Shown here: positions 1 through 10,006 of the stretch, one piece after another
Numbering within the stretch: the stretch's first letter is position 1
Layout: every line of letters starts with the position of its first letter
NCBI GenBank assembly: GCA_038093515.1
Contig: JBBPSI010000072.1
Span: forward strand, 52,284-116,283
DNA length: 64,000 nucleotides
Source of the DNA: Butyriboletus loyo
Lineage: Eukaryota > Basidiomycota > Agaricomycetes > Boletales > Boletaceae
Direction: 5' to 3'
Made by a program: the position numbers and the translations under genes
The notes under the pieces: generated by a model
Told to the model about the DNA's origin: nothing
Seen by the model: the letters and a program-made list of their open reading frames with translations, nothing else
The model's database searches: none

Positions 1-1976
1 TACCACTAACACTTGGTCATTCTTGTTGTGCAATAGCCAGGTGCTCAAGTCCCAGTAGTATCTCTTTCCTTGTGAGATCTGGTAGTGAGTGTCAGGGAAA
101 CAATTTGGAAGTGGCTCTTGGTTGACAAAATGAAGTGAAGGGTGTTCTCTGCTTGCTGCTGGCAGATGCATTACACTTCCTTTGACCACATTGGCCATTA
201 CACAGTTTTCCTTGTTGATTCTGTGGAATAGACACTCATGTTATTGATGCTTGCTGATTGCATGTGTGAAGCCAATCTTGTTTGTCCATGCATAGAAGTG
301 TTTGACCCAATGATGTTCCAACTCTCCCTGATCTAAGTTATGAGCTGATTGACAAAATATGAAGAAGTCCCTTACCACTTGTATAGAATAATTATCTGTG
401 GGTCTGAACTCCCAGATGGACTTGACATAGTCACCCAGTGCATGCAATTTATAGGTTGACATGTTGAAAGTGCAGTGCTTGGACCCTTTGCCTGTAGTGC
501 TGCCCACTAAACCTGTTTTAGCATGTTGGGCAGCCCTGCATCATGCATGGGCTGTGGTCTCACAAGGGAGGTCATACATCATGATCTTGGTGCAACATTC
601 ACACAAAAACTTCTGCAAAACTTGACATAGGCAAGTTGTGCAGTTGCCAAAGTGGAAGAGTGTGGTCTCAGTGTGCATGCGAAGTTTTCCAAATGTGTGC
701 CATGTAGTGAGTTTGAAGAGGAGGTTGAGGACAATTGTATTGGGGAGCAGGCACAGGAATTGACAATGCTGAAGGATCATCATGATAATGCTGTGGAAGG
801 CAATGATTACAGGTGGGAAGGCCTGATGGCCACCATTTAATGCCATCATCAAGACTGGTGAATGATGCAGACGGGACTGAGAGTGGAGAACCCTGCTACA
901 GGAAGAACTCAATCCAATCAAAAGCAAAGAAATAAGAAAAGGGTGCAATATGATTGACCCCAAAGAGAAGTAGAGAGGAAATGAAGAGAGGAACACCAGG
1001 AAAGGTTGTTCCCACTGATGTCTTTACTGAAAACCTGAAATTCTGGACTTCCTCCACTATGGAATGGACTGGAGAGGACACAGAAATGTGAGAGGATGGA
1101 CAGAATCTGTTGGCTATGGCTTGAAGATCGAGGAACAAGGATGGCAGATGACTAGATGATTGCACAGAGAGGCAGGAGAGTTGAAAAGTAATATTTTAGG
1201 TTGTAGTTACAACCTTTTTATAGTCTGGGCATTTCCCAAGACTTGAAACACTAAGGATAAGTAAAAACTAAGTAGAAACATCAAGGAAATTGTTGACAGA
1301 ATGTATATAATCATAGTAGTTGCCATAGAAGTTGAATGGATATAATAAGTATGAGATCAAATAGAAAGGAACCTACCTGCAAACACTTTCCAGACACACA
1401 GAACCTTGACATAGAACCTTGATGACCACAGAAATATCAGAATAGGACAGAACTCAATGAGGAAGAGGAATGGAAGTGAAGATAGTTGCAAAGTGATTGT
1501 TTGTGATGCATGTGAGTGCTGAATTGCCAGGAAGAGGAGCAATTGTGACCTAGAGGATATGTGTTCTCTACACTGGGCCCATCAAACTAAAGTAATGGAC
1601 AATATCATAACATGTAATACTATGTATAGTAATTGACTCACCATAAGATTCTGGAATTTGGCAAGTTGTCACACTTGTAATGCATCCTGCTCCCATTCTA
1701 GGTGATCTCTCTCTGCTTGTTGCTTGGCTTCAAGGTGGAGCCTCTTTCTCTCTTCTTTTTCTGCTGTTCTATTATACTCCTGACATTGCTGAAGCAGATC
1801 AGCAAAACTAGATTCATTGTTAGAGCACCAGTGTCGGATAGCCCATGTTTTCCTTTGAGAATTTTGCTACATGATGGGCAGGCAAGGTTGGCCATAATGA
1901 GAAGGAGTGGAGCATGCACTGTGAGCCAGTGCATGTTATCATAGGGATATACCAAGATAGTGATAGTACTTGTCAA
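1..1976 (-). pseudogene. Decayed DNA-transposon protein (Plavaka-like), truncated at window edge
   Basis: No open frame survives, but the minus strand translates piecewise into one recognisable Agaricomycete transposon protein. A C2H2-like start lies near 1870 (LACPSCSKILKGKHGL). A TWHTFGKLRMHTETTL block lies near 690-640, a STYKLHALGDYVKSI block near 460-410, a GELEHHWVKHFYAWTNK block near 330-280, and YQISQGKRYYWDLSTWLLHN near 60. The ALGDYV and GELEH blocks are separated by a GTAAGG...CAG intron, so this was a spliced gene. In-frame stops and the short distance between N-terminal and C-terminal blocks show internal deletion and decay. Many stops fit C-to-T change. I recognise the block order from fungal Plavaka-type proteins, but assignment to that superfamily rather than another KDZ/CACTA-like group is inference. 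Confidence 0.55.
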
Positions 1977-2029
1977 AGAGGTATTACCTTGTTAGGTTTC
2001 TAATGTGTTGGATGCTTTTCAGTACTTTC

Positions 2030-2523
2030 TGTTATGATTCATTCTTTTCTTTTCTTTTCTACTTAAGCATATCTCACAATAGCTTATCCCTTAGCCAACT
2101 CAACTCGGAATATTCTTCTTTCACTTCTTAGATAGCGAGATCCAACCCTCGATCTATCGCTTCCCTTTAAGGTAGTCCTATGGAATATTCCATAACCTTC
2201 TATTGTACGACTTCCCTTCGCCCAATGGCAATTCTCCTCCATATCGTATGATAGCCATCTTTCCTCTTTTATCCTTGGTCTGTGCACGCTCCCCTGTATT
2301 ATAATACAATGAGATCTAGCTATGTTGTACTCTAAGCTAGATCTACTTGGAATCATCATTGATATCCTCGTCCTCTCGTCTCTAGTAGCGAGTCGTCTTT
2401 CTTCAACTCAAACACCGGATAAATCCTTCATCTTGAAGGTTAGACTTGAATGTCTAGAAGACTTCTTGAGTCCCAGAACTATATCCAAGTCTATGCTCGT
2501 ACTTACCCAGTCCAAGCGTAACA
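2030..2523 (+). repeat. Solo LTR, family 1 (copy A), TSD CTTTC
   Basis: The sequence starts TGTTATGATTC and ends AGCGTAACA, the TG...CA termini of a retrotransposon LTR. It is flanked on both sides by CTTTC (2025-2029 and 2524-2528), a perfect 5-bp target duplication. No internal gag-pol region is attached, so this is a solo LTR left by LTR-LTR recombination. A GGTCTGTGCAC box (2277-2287) precedes a TATTATAATA TATA-like element. It lies about 90 bp upstream of the first ATG of the decayed DUF6698-like gene. The inverted copy at 4441-4939 belongs to the same family. Confidence 0.9.
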
Positions 2524-3206
2524 CTTTCCAAGAGTTTCAATCTCAGCATAACATTATCTCTAATCCTCATCCATCACCCATCTTACATTCTTAACTCCCA
2601 CCATCACTGCAATGTCTCAACCTGGCAAACCTCCCATCAATACTACTGCTGCCCAGGCATTCATGGGTGAGGATAATTTTTGAGCACTCCTTGCAGATGA
2701 AATTGCAGGCATGCCCAAGAAAAAAAACCCAAGTAAGAATTGTGTTGATTGCATATAATACTGATGCATCCTCTAAGATTGACTATAATGCAGTTTGATA
2801 AGGCCAAGTATGAGCTTGTGGGAAGAAAGCTTGTCTGCCTCCTGGATCCCTTCAGGTCACCAACAACTGTGATCAGTGTCAGATTAAGGATCAATTCTGG
2901 TCGTGAGGGTGATATTGAGATATATTTCAGTATTTTTATTCTAAGGCAGGTAACAGTTACTTAACAGGATTATTCTAGGGAGTCAGATGCTATGATGTGG
3001 CAGTTCCACTTCTATCAGGCAATTCTTACTCATTTGCTAGGATTGGAGGAAGAGCTAGTTATGATAAAGGCCAACAAATATGCAGCTGGGTAAGTCAATA
3101 TATGCGCTATATTACATTAATCCTGTCATTTTTTGTCCAGATTACAACAGGTATGAGTAGCCAGTGCTCAATGGATTTGGGTGCTGTGAAGCACCACAGC
3201 CTCGCA

Positions 3207-4027
3207 AGTTATGGTTTTACCCCTAAGCGTACCCCGCCACTTGTTTTCCCACGCTCACGTGTCCCTGCCGCCCCCGCCGTCTCGCGATGCCGCCCATCAC
3301 CCGCTCCTTAGTCGCCTAGTGGACGTCATCCACTTCCCCGGTCGTTCTGCGAGTCTCAGTGTCGCTACACTGAGATAGCCCCTGTCTCGTCGCCCCATTG
3401 GGCCAGACCCACAGCTGAGCTGTCGCGTCCTCTTATTCTTTATCCAATGACATTTGTTGCATCACGTGACTAGCACGTGATTAGATTACGACGTGTTGTA
3501 CCTTCGCATCAAGACCCGTATCCAAGGGCTCCACTGTTCGCGTCCCCTTTGCCCTGTGGGGCTCGCCTCATGGACATCGTCACTTTGCCTTCAGCTCTTC
3601 CTATTCGCTGACGATGTCACCATCTTACTCGGAGCTTTGCTCCCTCGTTACCAGCACTTTGCCGCCCCCTTCTTTCACCGTTATGACTTGACGCGACTCA
3701 TAACCCTTTGCCCTTCGCTGCCACGCACAGCTCGGTCTGTGCACAGTATCTATCAGTATATATACGCATACTTAGACTAGTACAAGCTCTCTAGCTAATT
3801 CTACGCATCTACCAAGTGCATAGTAATCTAGCAGTATACCCATCTCTTGCCGATAAAGCCGATAAGAGTCTGGTCGATCTCGACAGGCATCCACCTTTCG
3901 ACATCTCCCGACACTTGCTTTGCAAGACACCCGATAGCGTCGTCTACGCGAGTCGGCTAGTTTCCTCACTAGGCTCAAGCCCCTATAAGTGCTCGGTTGC
4001 TAGCTATTGTGCGCTACCAGCGTAACA
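3207..4027 (+). repeat. Solo LTR, family 2 (copy B), TSD TCGCA
   Basis: An 821-bp CpG-rich block begins AGTTATGGTTTTACCCC and ends CCAGCGTAACA. TCGCA occurs immediately on both sides (3202-3206 and 4028-4032), and removing the block restores the DUF6698 reading frame. The first base is A instead of the expected T. Near 3725-3744 lies the palindromic box GCACAGCTCGGTCTGTGCAC, followed by TATATATA at 3757-3764, which looks like the promoter of the former element. Its high CpG content against CpG-poor surroundings suggests it is the youngest insertion here. Confidence 0.88.
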
Positions 4028-4440
4028 TCGCATATCTGCTGCACAATGCTGAAGCCTTCAACTGCCCCATTAGCAAGGGAGAAGACAAGTTCATGTGTGG
4101 GTTCAATCACCCTCAAATTGCATGGCTACTGTACCCCCAGAAGAAACTTGACTTGTTTGATAAAGACCCAGACATGTAAGTAATTATTCTCACTCATATG
4201 GTTAGCTTACTCATGTTAGTATAATTGCAGCACTTCAAGAAGGTCAGATCAATACAAGTGCATCCAACTGGCCCACATTCTTCTATGCAGAAGATGTTTA
4301 TGACCCAGAAAATAAATTAAAGGCGCTATTCTGCAGCCTTGCCACTTTTTGTGTGTGTTTTATTGGATAATATTAAATGGTGCTGACAGCCTTAATAGTT
4401 CTATACCCATCTCCTCATTGGACCATCCACAGCAGCAACT

Positions 4441-4939
4441 TGTTATGCTTGGACTGGGTAAGTACAAGCATAGACTTGGATATAGTTCTGGAACTCAAGA
4501 AGTCTTCTAGACATTCAAGTCTAACCTTCAAGATGAAGGATTTATCCGGTGTTTGAGTTGAAGAAAGATGACTTGCTACTAGAGACGAGAGGACAAGGAT
4601 ATCAATGATGATTCCAAGTAGATCTAGCTTAGAGTACAATGTAGCTAGATCTCATTGTATTATAATACAGGAGAGCGCGCACAGACCAAGGATAGAAGAG
4701 GAAAGATAGCTATCGTACAATATGGAAGAGAATTGCCATTGGGTGAAGGGAAGTTGTACGATAGAAGGTTATGGAATATTCCATAGGACTACCTTAAAGG
4801 GAGACAATAGATCAAGGGTTGGATCTCGCTATCTTTGAAATGAAAGAAGAATATTCCGAGTTGCGTCGGCTAAGGGATAAGCTATCATGAGATATGCTTA
4901 AGTAGAAAAGAAAAGAAAAGAAAAGAATGAATCGTAACA
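4441..4939 (-). repeat. Solo LTR, family 1 (copy C, inverted), TSD CAACT
   Basis: This is the reverse complement of the same LTR family as 2030-2523 and aligns along its whole length with scattered substitutions. CAACT flanks both sides (4436-4440 and 4940-4944). It interrupts the 3' half of the DUF6698-like gene: coding blocks matching the family lie on either side. The GGTCTGTGCGC promoter box is at 4677-4687 on the minus strand. No internal retrotransposon sequence remains. Confidence 0.9.
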
Positions 4940-5744
4940 CAACTGATACCATGATCAGCAACTCCTCAAAGATGTTGAAGAACTGTGCTTGGGGCCTTAC
5001 AGAAGTCACACCATACATAATCACTTATGTACACATTCTGGTATAGACATCACATTTAATAACTTGAGTAAGTTATTATGGCTCATCATTGAGATGTTTG
5101 ATGACAAGAATGACTGGACTTGTGAAACACTTGCATGGTGGAACACATAGGTACTCACATACAAATGGAAATATTCTAATCCTTTCTAGTCAAGCCTTTC
5201 CAAAGGGCCACACAACCCTGGATTCTGATGACAACATCAGTGTGATCCATGCTCAATGTGCAGGAAAAGCCAAGCATCTATCCACTTTCAAAAGTTGTGT
5301 TGCAGAGGCAATTGAATTCACAGTTTTGCCACCTACAGAATGCAAAACTGAAGTATGATGTCCATGTCATCCACATCTCTTCCAAGCACTGCCATTGAAC
5401 ATCCTGCTATGGATGTGAATGGAGTTGTGTCTCCACCACCTGCAGAATGCCATAAATGCAAAGCATTGACATCTACATCATCCACATTGTCTACATCTAT
5501 CTCAAGCATGTTTAGCATGACTGCTGCACAGGAGTCGGATCTGTCATCCTGAAAGTCAGACCATGAGGGCGAACTGCTCACTCCCAAGACCACCAGTAAC
5601 AAGAAGGCTATCATACCAACTCAAACAAAAAAGCCCTGTCATCATACCACCAAAAAGAAAAACTGGTTCTGAATGCCTCAGTATTGGACTATCCATTCAC
5701 TTTCAAGTGCTTTCAGGTGTTTTCATAATGGGACAGTAGTAATG

Positions 5745-6525
5745 CATTGTTATTGTGCAGTGCAATGTGAATGAATACATGCTTTGGTACTAGAACTGGT
5801 GTAATCTAGCAAGAAGATTGGTAGCTAGCAAGGTGCGAGATCTGTGTGCACCAAGTGTGATGTGTACAAGGTCTTGCTAGCCTAGCAGGTGTGTTTAGAC
5901 CTAGCAAGATGGCGCATGGCCTGCAAGTTATCAGAGCACTTGTGTTATAATACTATATTATTCCACACTTTCAGACTTCACCTTTCACTTTCAAAGATCA
6001 TGTGACTCAGCACACATGATTGTGGAACAGTATATGTGATCAGTGTCTAGACAAAGCCTATGATGTAAGGGTCCAGACCAGCCCATGACATCATCAGTCT
6101 AGACCATGACATCATACCTCATGTTACTTTACTGTTTGCTTCTCTTCTTTCTGACTGCTGTCAACTTCTTAGTCTAACCATGTATAGTAGTTTATCACAT
6201 GCACAGCTTGGTCTGTGCACCATTCTGTACAATATATAAAGGCTTGTGGTTTGGGCTAAGTTCCCTTAGCTTTAACCACTTGTCTTGTTCACTGGAAACA
6301 GTTGAGGGACTAAGGTACTTTGCTAAAATCTATAAACTCTGCCAGGACTTTGTGTAGTCCTGCAATCCTAGTGGAACTTCATGTGACTTTGTTTGGATTT
6401 ACTCCAGAGATCATAACAACTTGCAAGAAAGTGTATTTCTGGGCAAAAGATCCCTCAGTCTAAAAGTCCTAGTATGGTCTAGCTAGATTGTGCCACTTCT
6501 GCTGATGGATACTTCATGACACAAA
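5745..6525. repeat. Dispersed repeat copy 1 (CpG-poor), interrupted by a solo LTR
   Basis: Outside the LTR at 5943-6418 this sequence aligns with 43437-43760. Shared stretches include TGAATGAATACATG near the start, TACTAGAACTG, TAGCAAGGTGCGAGAT, the TTGCTAG/CTAGCAAG words, TTGCAAGAAAGT and GTCCTAGTATGGTCTAGCT. The LTR sits between matching sequence on both sides. No open frame was recognised, so the element class is unknown. Confidence 0.7.
5943..6418 (+). repeat. Solo LTR, family 3 (copy D), TSD ACTTG
   Basis: The block starts TGTTATAATAC and ends GATCATAACA, with ACTTG on both sides (5938-5942 and 6419-6423). Removing it joins two halves of the repeat that is uninterrupted at 43.4-43.8 kb, which independently confirms the boundaries. 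GCACAGCTTGGTCTGTGCAC (6201-6220) followed by TATATAAA (6233-6240) marks an LTR promoter. It is strongly CpG-poor, so probably old. Confidence 0.88.
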
Positions 6526-7006
6526 TGCAAAAATTATACTTTGGGTTGATGTTGCTTATGGGATTCCAAGCTCTCTGATGCAGTATGCAAACTGTGATGC
6601 AAACACTTCATTGATCTGCATAGGCTGAACAGTGAACACCACCTAAAAATGGAGGTGAAATTTTCAAACCTTGTATAGGAGAGATTACAAGTATGTAGGT
6701 ATGCATGCATGGATACAATGTGATATGTGTGTTAAGTAAGCAGATAGATATGGTAAAAGATTCTCAAGGTTGTATGGCATGAGATGAAAAGGAATGCACT
6801 TAGATGAGGGTCAGGCACAATACACATTATCTCATTGAGAGTCCACTATCTAGTTTATATACTAGATCTACATATTTGATATGATTGGTCAGTCAGGTCA
6901 TTGGCCTGTTGGCTTGTTACCACATGACTGTATAGGCTTCAACACCTTGTAGATGTTGATATCTTCTTTCGACAGGCCGAACTTGAACTGGGATAAGACT
7001 TGCTAA
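6526..7006. other. AT-rich non-coding stretch and composition boundary
   Basis: No gene or clear repeat boundary was seen. The stretch is AT-rich and CpG-poor like the rest of the left arm. Near 6970-7000 composition switches to the GC-richer DNA typical of the remaining window. Confidence 0.5.
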
Positions 7007-7009
7007 TCA

Positions 7010-7959
7010 GACTTGGCAAGCCTGCCACACTCGATGGTTGGTGTCGTGCATCAAGGGGTGTGTGGAGAGCCGGGTGACCGCGCTCGGTTTGCGATACCCC
7101 ATTTGGCAATTTACCGAAGTCGGGACTCCAGTCACCACTTTGCTGATGAGTTGGTCAACAGTAAATGGGGTCAAAGTTCGAACTTCAAAATTCAAAATGT
7201 AGACTATGGTATTTGTGCACTCCTGGAGAACTAAATGCTGCACGATTACCTGCAGCAGAATACTTGATGGAACGACACGCGGCAGCATCACACATCTCTT
7301 TGCGAAGCTTCGGATAGCGGGAGAAGAATGGGCTTGTTGTCTCCTCGATCACCTTCTGACACCTGCGTTGAACACTACATTCGCGCTCGCCCATATGAAC
7401 CACGTCACCCTTTCTATCCCCAAAGACCTTGCAAATGAGCATCAGCGATATGACCTCCTTTTCGAAGGTTGCGAGCTGCACCTGGACTTCAATCTGCCGC
7501 GCAGACGGTTAGTATCTCTCGTGTTTTTGAACCGAACCAAGAGTTCTGCGTCATCTTTGTAGATGACGAGACCCATTCCACCACCTCCGGCAGTAGCCTT
7601 GAGCATTACCTGATCCTCCTTGCAACAGTTAGGACGTCCTCCAGTGTACTAACAAGTCCCTGCGAGTCGGGGACGAGAGGTAAGCTAGCTTTCGCCGCCA
7701 AAGCTCTCGCTTCGTGCTTTAAACCCATAGTGCGAATGACGTCGGGGTGCTCTGGCTGCCCATCGGGGAGTTGGGATGTTTCCTTCAAAGGAGCGGCTTC
7801 ATCTGCCAGCGATACGTGGGGCGACAGGGCATCGGAAGCGCTGTAGACAGCGACGGTAGGTATACCCAGCTGCTTCGCCGTGCGTATGACTCGCACTGCT
7901 ATCTCGCCACGATTAGCCACCAATAACTTGTGTCCGCCATAGTATTCGCGACATTCCAT
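7010..7959 (-). pseudogene. Broken biotin carboxylase domain, urea amidolyase-like
   Basis: The minus strand begins with the biotin-carboxylase N-terminus ([20 protein letters not shown], then [20 protein letters not shown]). After a missing segment come [16 protein letters not shown], the glycine-rich ATP loop [24 protein letters not shown], and GDVVHMGERECSVQRRCQKV with IEET. The expected HPGYGFLSEN region is deleted, extra residues interrupt the segment after IEVQVQ, and the frame after ECSVQRR drifts with no good BC C-terminal match. No biotin carrier or carboxyltransferase domain follows. The ADALSPHV and TAGGGGMGL wording is closest, in my judgement, to fungal urea carboxylase/amidolyase (DUR1,2) rather than acetyl-CoA or pyruvate carboxylase. 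It is most likely a gene fragment. Confidence 0.7.
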
Positions 7960-8416
7960 TCCATTCCCATTCCTGAGCGTCGTCCTGTTCAGCAGCGTGG
8001 CGCACGATGGCAGTTATGTGGATACAAACGAAGATGGGGAGGACACACTCACGGTCTCCTTGGGCTCGGCGACTCGTACCGAGGGATATGAACCATCTGC
8101 TTGGGTCATGTGCTGTTATAACCGACACCAAAAATACGGGGGGAGACGGGGGGCATGTTGTGGTCCCTGGTTGTTTTATACAGGGTAGTACCCATGACCG
8201 GACCAGCATTTCTTTGGCGGAAGGACATTAATACGCACTACGGTTGACCGGCCCAATCGCCTGTGGTCAAGTTCTCCCTGTCTGGTCACTCACGATAGCA
8301 ACATAGCGACATGTTTTTCGATTCCATCTTTCTCCACCCATTGGCAGGTATCAGAATGATCAAGGTGTGTTATTTGTTCTTCAGAAAATATACATTGCAA
8401 CCATGCACGTACACTA
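7960..8416. other. Intergenic, no feature seen
   Basis: The overlapping ORFs here (for example 7997-8231 plus) have no recognisable domain and look like chance open frames in moderately GC-rich DNA. Confidence 0.4.
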
Positions 8417-9640
8417 TCAGTGAAGACAGAACAGTCTTGTATGGAGATGTGGGTAGTATACTGCTAGTATCGACGAGTCAAACTCGACCGCAGTTAGTGT
8501 CAGAGGTGGTCGCGCAAACTGTCTAGCGGGCTCCGTGAAACGATCAGACTCCGTATCCAACGTAGTCGTGGCTTTCGAGCTCCTGTCATCATTGCGATAC
8601 GCATATGTCACAACATCTAGCAGATTGCACATAATGATCTAGGCTACAATCTTGCGAGTTCGTGGTCAGCATAAAGTGGCAAGAAAATGCACTTCAAAAT
8701 TGATACCAGCGACCATGAGGATTGTGATATCCAGGACACGACCAACGACATAGAACATGGCCACGAATGTGAGAACAACACTGGAGGAAAAGATGCACTG
8801 GCAAAGCATCATGTGCCCTTGATGCGTCAGTAACTTGACCTTACAAAGTACCCGCAAGGGCAAGGCAATCAGGATCGCCACTATCAGGTAGTTCGCTGTC
8901 GAGAAACATTCATCAGCCTCGGCATTTTCTTTTGCTGGATATCCGAGCCTCCCAAAGTTGACTCGCATGTAAACTCGAAAACCAAAATCTGCGATTTTAC
9001 TGGGTAAGTCGGGGATTTGTAATGATGCCAGCTCGGATCTGAAGCACACTGCCAAATTTTCGCCGAGGCGACAACGATCCAAAAGATGCCGCAGTACACC
9101 CCGCAGAAGTAGGTGAATCTACCCAGTCGAGTGCCACGAACGATGTGGGATATGGAGAGCAGTATGCTCAAATGTTGCTCTGTCGGCCAGACACAACCCC
9201 GTGTTAAGGGCCACCACCAAAGGGGATGCCGCAAGCCAATGCTTACCAGACGATAGAAGTGAAGTCCAGGACATAGAACCAGAATCCGACGGTGAACGTT
9301 AGATAATCTGCAGATCATTTATGAGCGGTGTACACCATAACGCAAAACGTCAGTAACTAGTCATCGACTTACATGTGAGCACTGGCCTACAAACCAAGCC
9401 AGGGATGGCGGCCGCCCATGCATCCTCCCACCAGAAACTATATCCGCCAAACCGTGGTGCAGATGAGTCCAAGGACTTGAAACACAGTGAAAATCACTGG
9501 GGACAACACCAGTAAGGTGAAAACGCATTGATACGAAGAAGTGGATATCCGCCAGAATCCGTTCTGATCATGTGAAGGCGGGTGCCTTCATCTTGCTGGC
9601 TTGTATAACGGATTGGGTGTCCAAGGTTGCGAGTTTCATT
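8417..9640 (-). pseudogene. Rhodopsin-like fungal 7-TM membrane protein, probably broken
   Basis: Spliced minus-strand blocks match the basidiomycete rhodopsin-domain membrane family. In order they are YSFWWEDAWAAAIPG (about 9440), LTFTVGFWFYVLDFTSIVW (about 9280), SILLSISHIVRGTRLGRFTY (about 9130), GIFWIVVASAKIWQCASDP (about 9060), NYLIVAILIALPLRVLCKV (about 8880), FSSSVVLTFVAMFYVVGRVL, and NLLDVVTYAYR (about 8620). A short intron at about 8640-8688 links INFE to IIMCNLLDVVTY. The first helix (VIFTVFQVLGLICTTVWRI) reads into a stop, and the following WWEDAWA block is in another frame. That suggests a frameshift near 9450. The start codon is uncertain. Ligand and function are unknown. Confidence 0.55.
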
Positions 9641-10006
9641 CCGTTAGGACGGGGATCTCCTGAGGGTCCACTAATCAGCAGAGCAGGACATTTCAATGCA
9701 TTGGAACTAGAAACGGATCCTCATTACATGTTCTTGAGTCGACAAGCTGCTCGTGCACTCGACTGTTGAGTAGTCGTGCCATACTTTGTCATCTGTTACT
9801 ACGCGTGATCGTTCGAGGACCCAACGAAGAAATATTAAGCCAGGCGTTGTTGTTTAACTGACATGATGGAGGAAGAACTCAAATGTAGTGTGAAAGACAA
9901 TCAAGTTGCCTTGCCATTGTCCACGCTCCTACTGACAAGTATCTGGTGCGGAGAGCGAAAACCTCTTGTTCCCTTACAATAACATCCTAGCCACAAGTTC
10001 GCGACG

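Larger units (their letters stand above)
2612..5150 (+). pseudogene. DUF6698-like gene split by two solo LTRs
   Basis: Removing the LTRs at 3207-4027 and 4441-4939 (each with one target copy) joins coding blocks that match the Agaricomycete DUF6698 family. These are TTGMSSQCSMDLGAVKHHSL before LTR B, then AYLLHNAEAFNCP, GFNHPQIAWLLYPQ and WPTFFYAEDVYDPENKLK after it. EVTPYIITYV and a closing NDWTCETLAWWN lie after LTR C. At least two ordinary introns can be seen (about 3090-3140 and 4178-4230). Several in-frame stops occur (for example after GEDNF near 2680), so the gene is dead. DUF6698 proteins are common, often repeat-associated and of unknown function. The start at 2612 is the first ATG after LTR A and is uncertain. 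Confidence 0.7.

Noticed and set aside
3185..4050. Alternative LTR B boundaries starting TGTGAAGCACC and ending CTGCACA
   Set aside because: The flanking pentamers do not match. With 3207-4027 the TCGCA duplication is exact and the DUF6698 frame is restored.
5355..5552. Ser/Thr-rich 65-codon plus frame (MMSMSSTSLPSTAIEHPAMD)
   Set aside because: Lies beyond the end of the decayed DUF6698 blocks and inside CpG-poor DNA; may be old C-terminal coding but not a separate gene.
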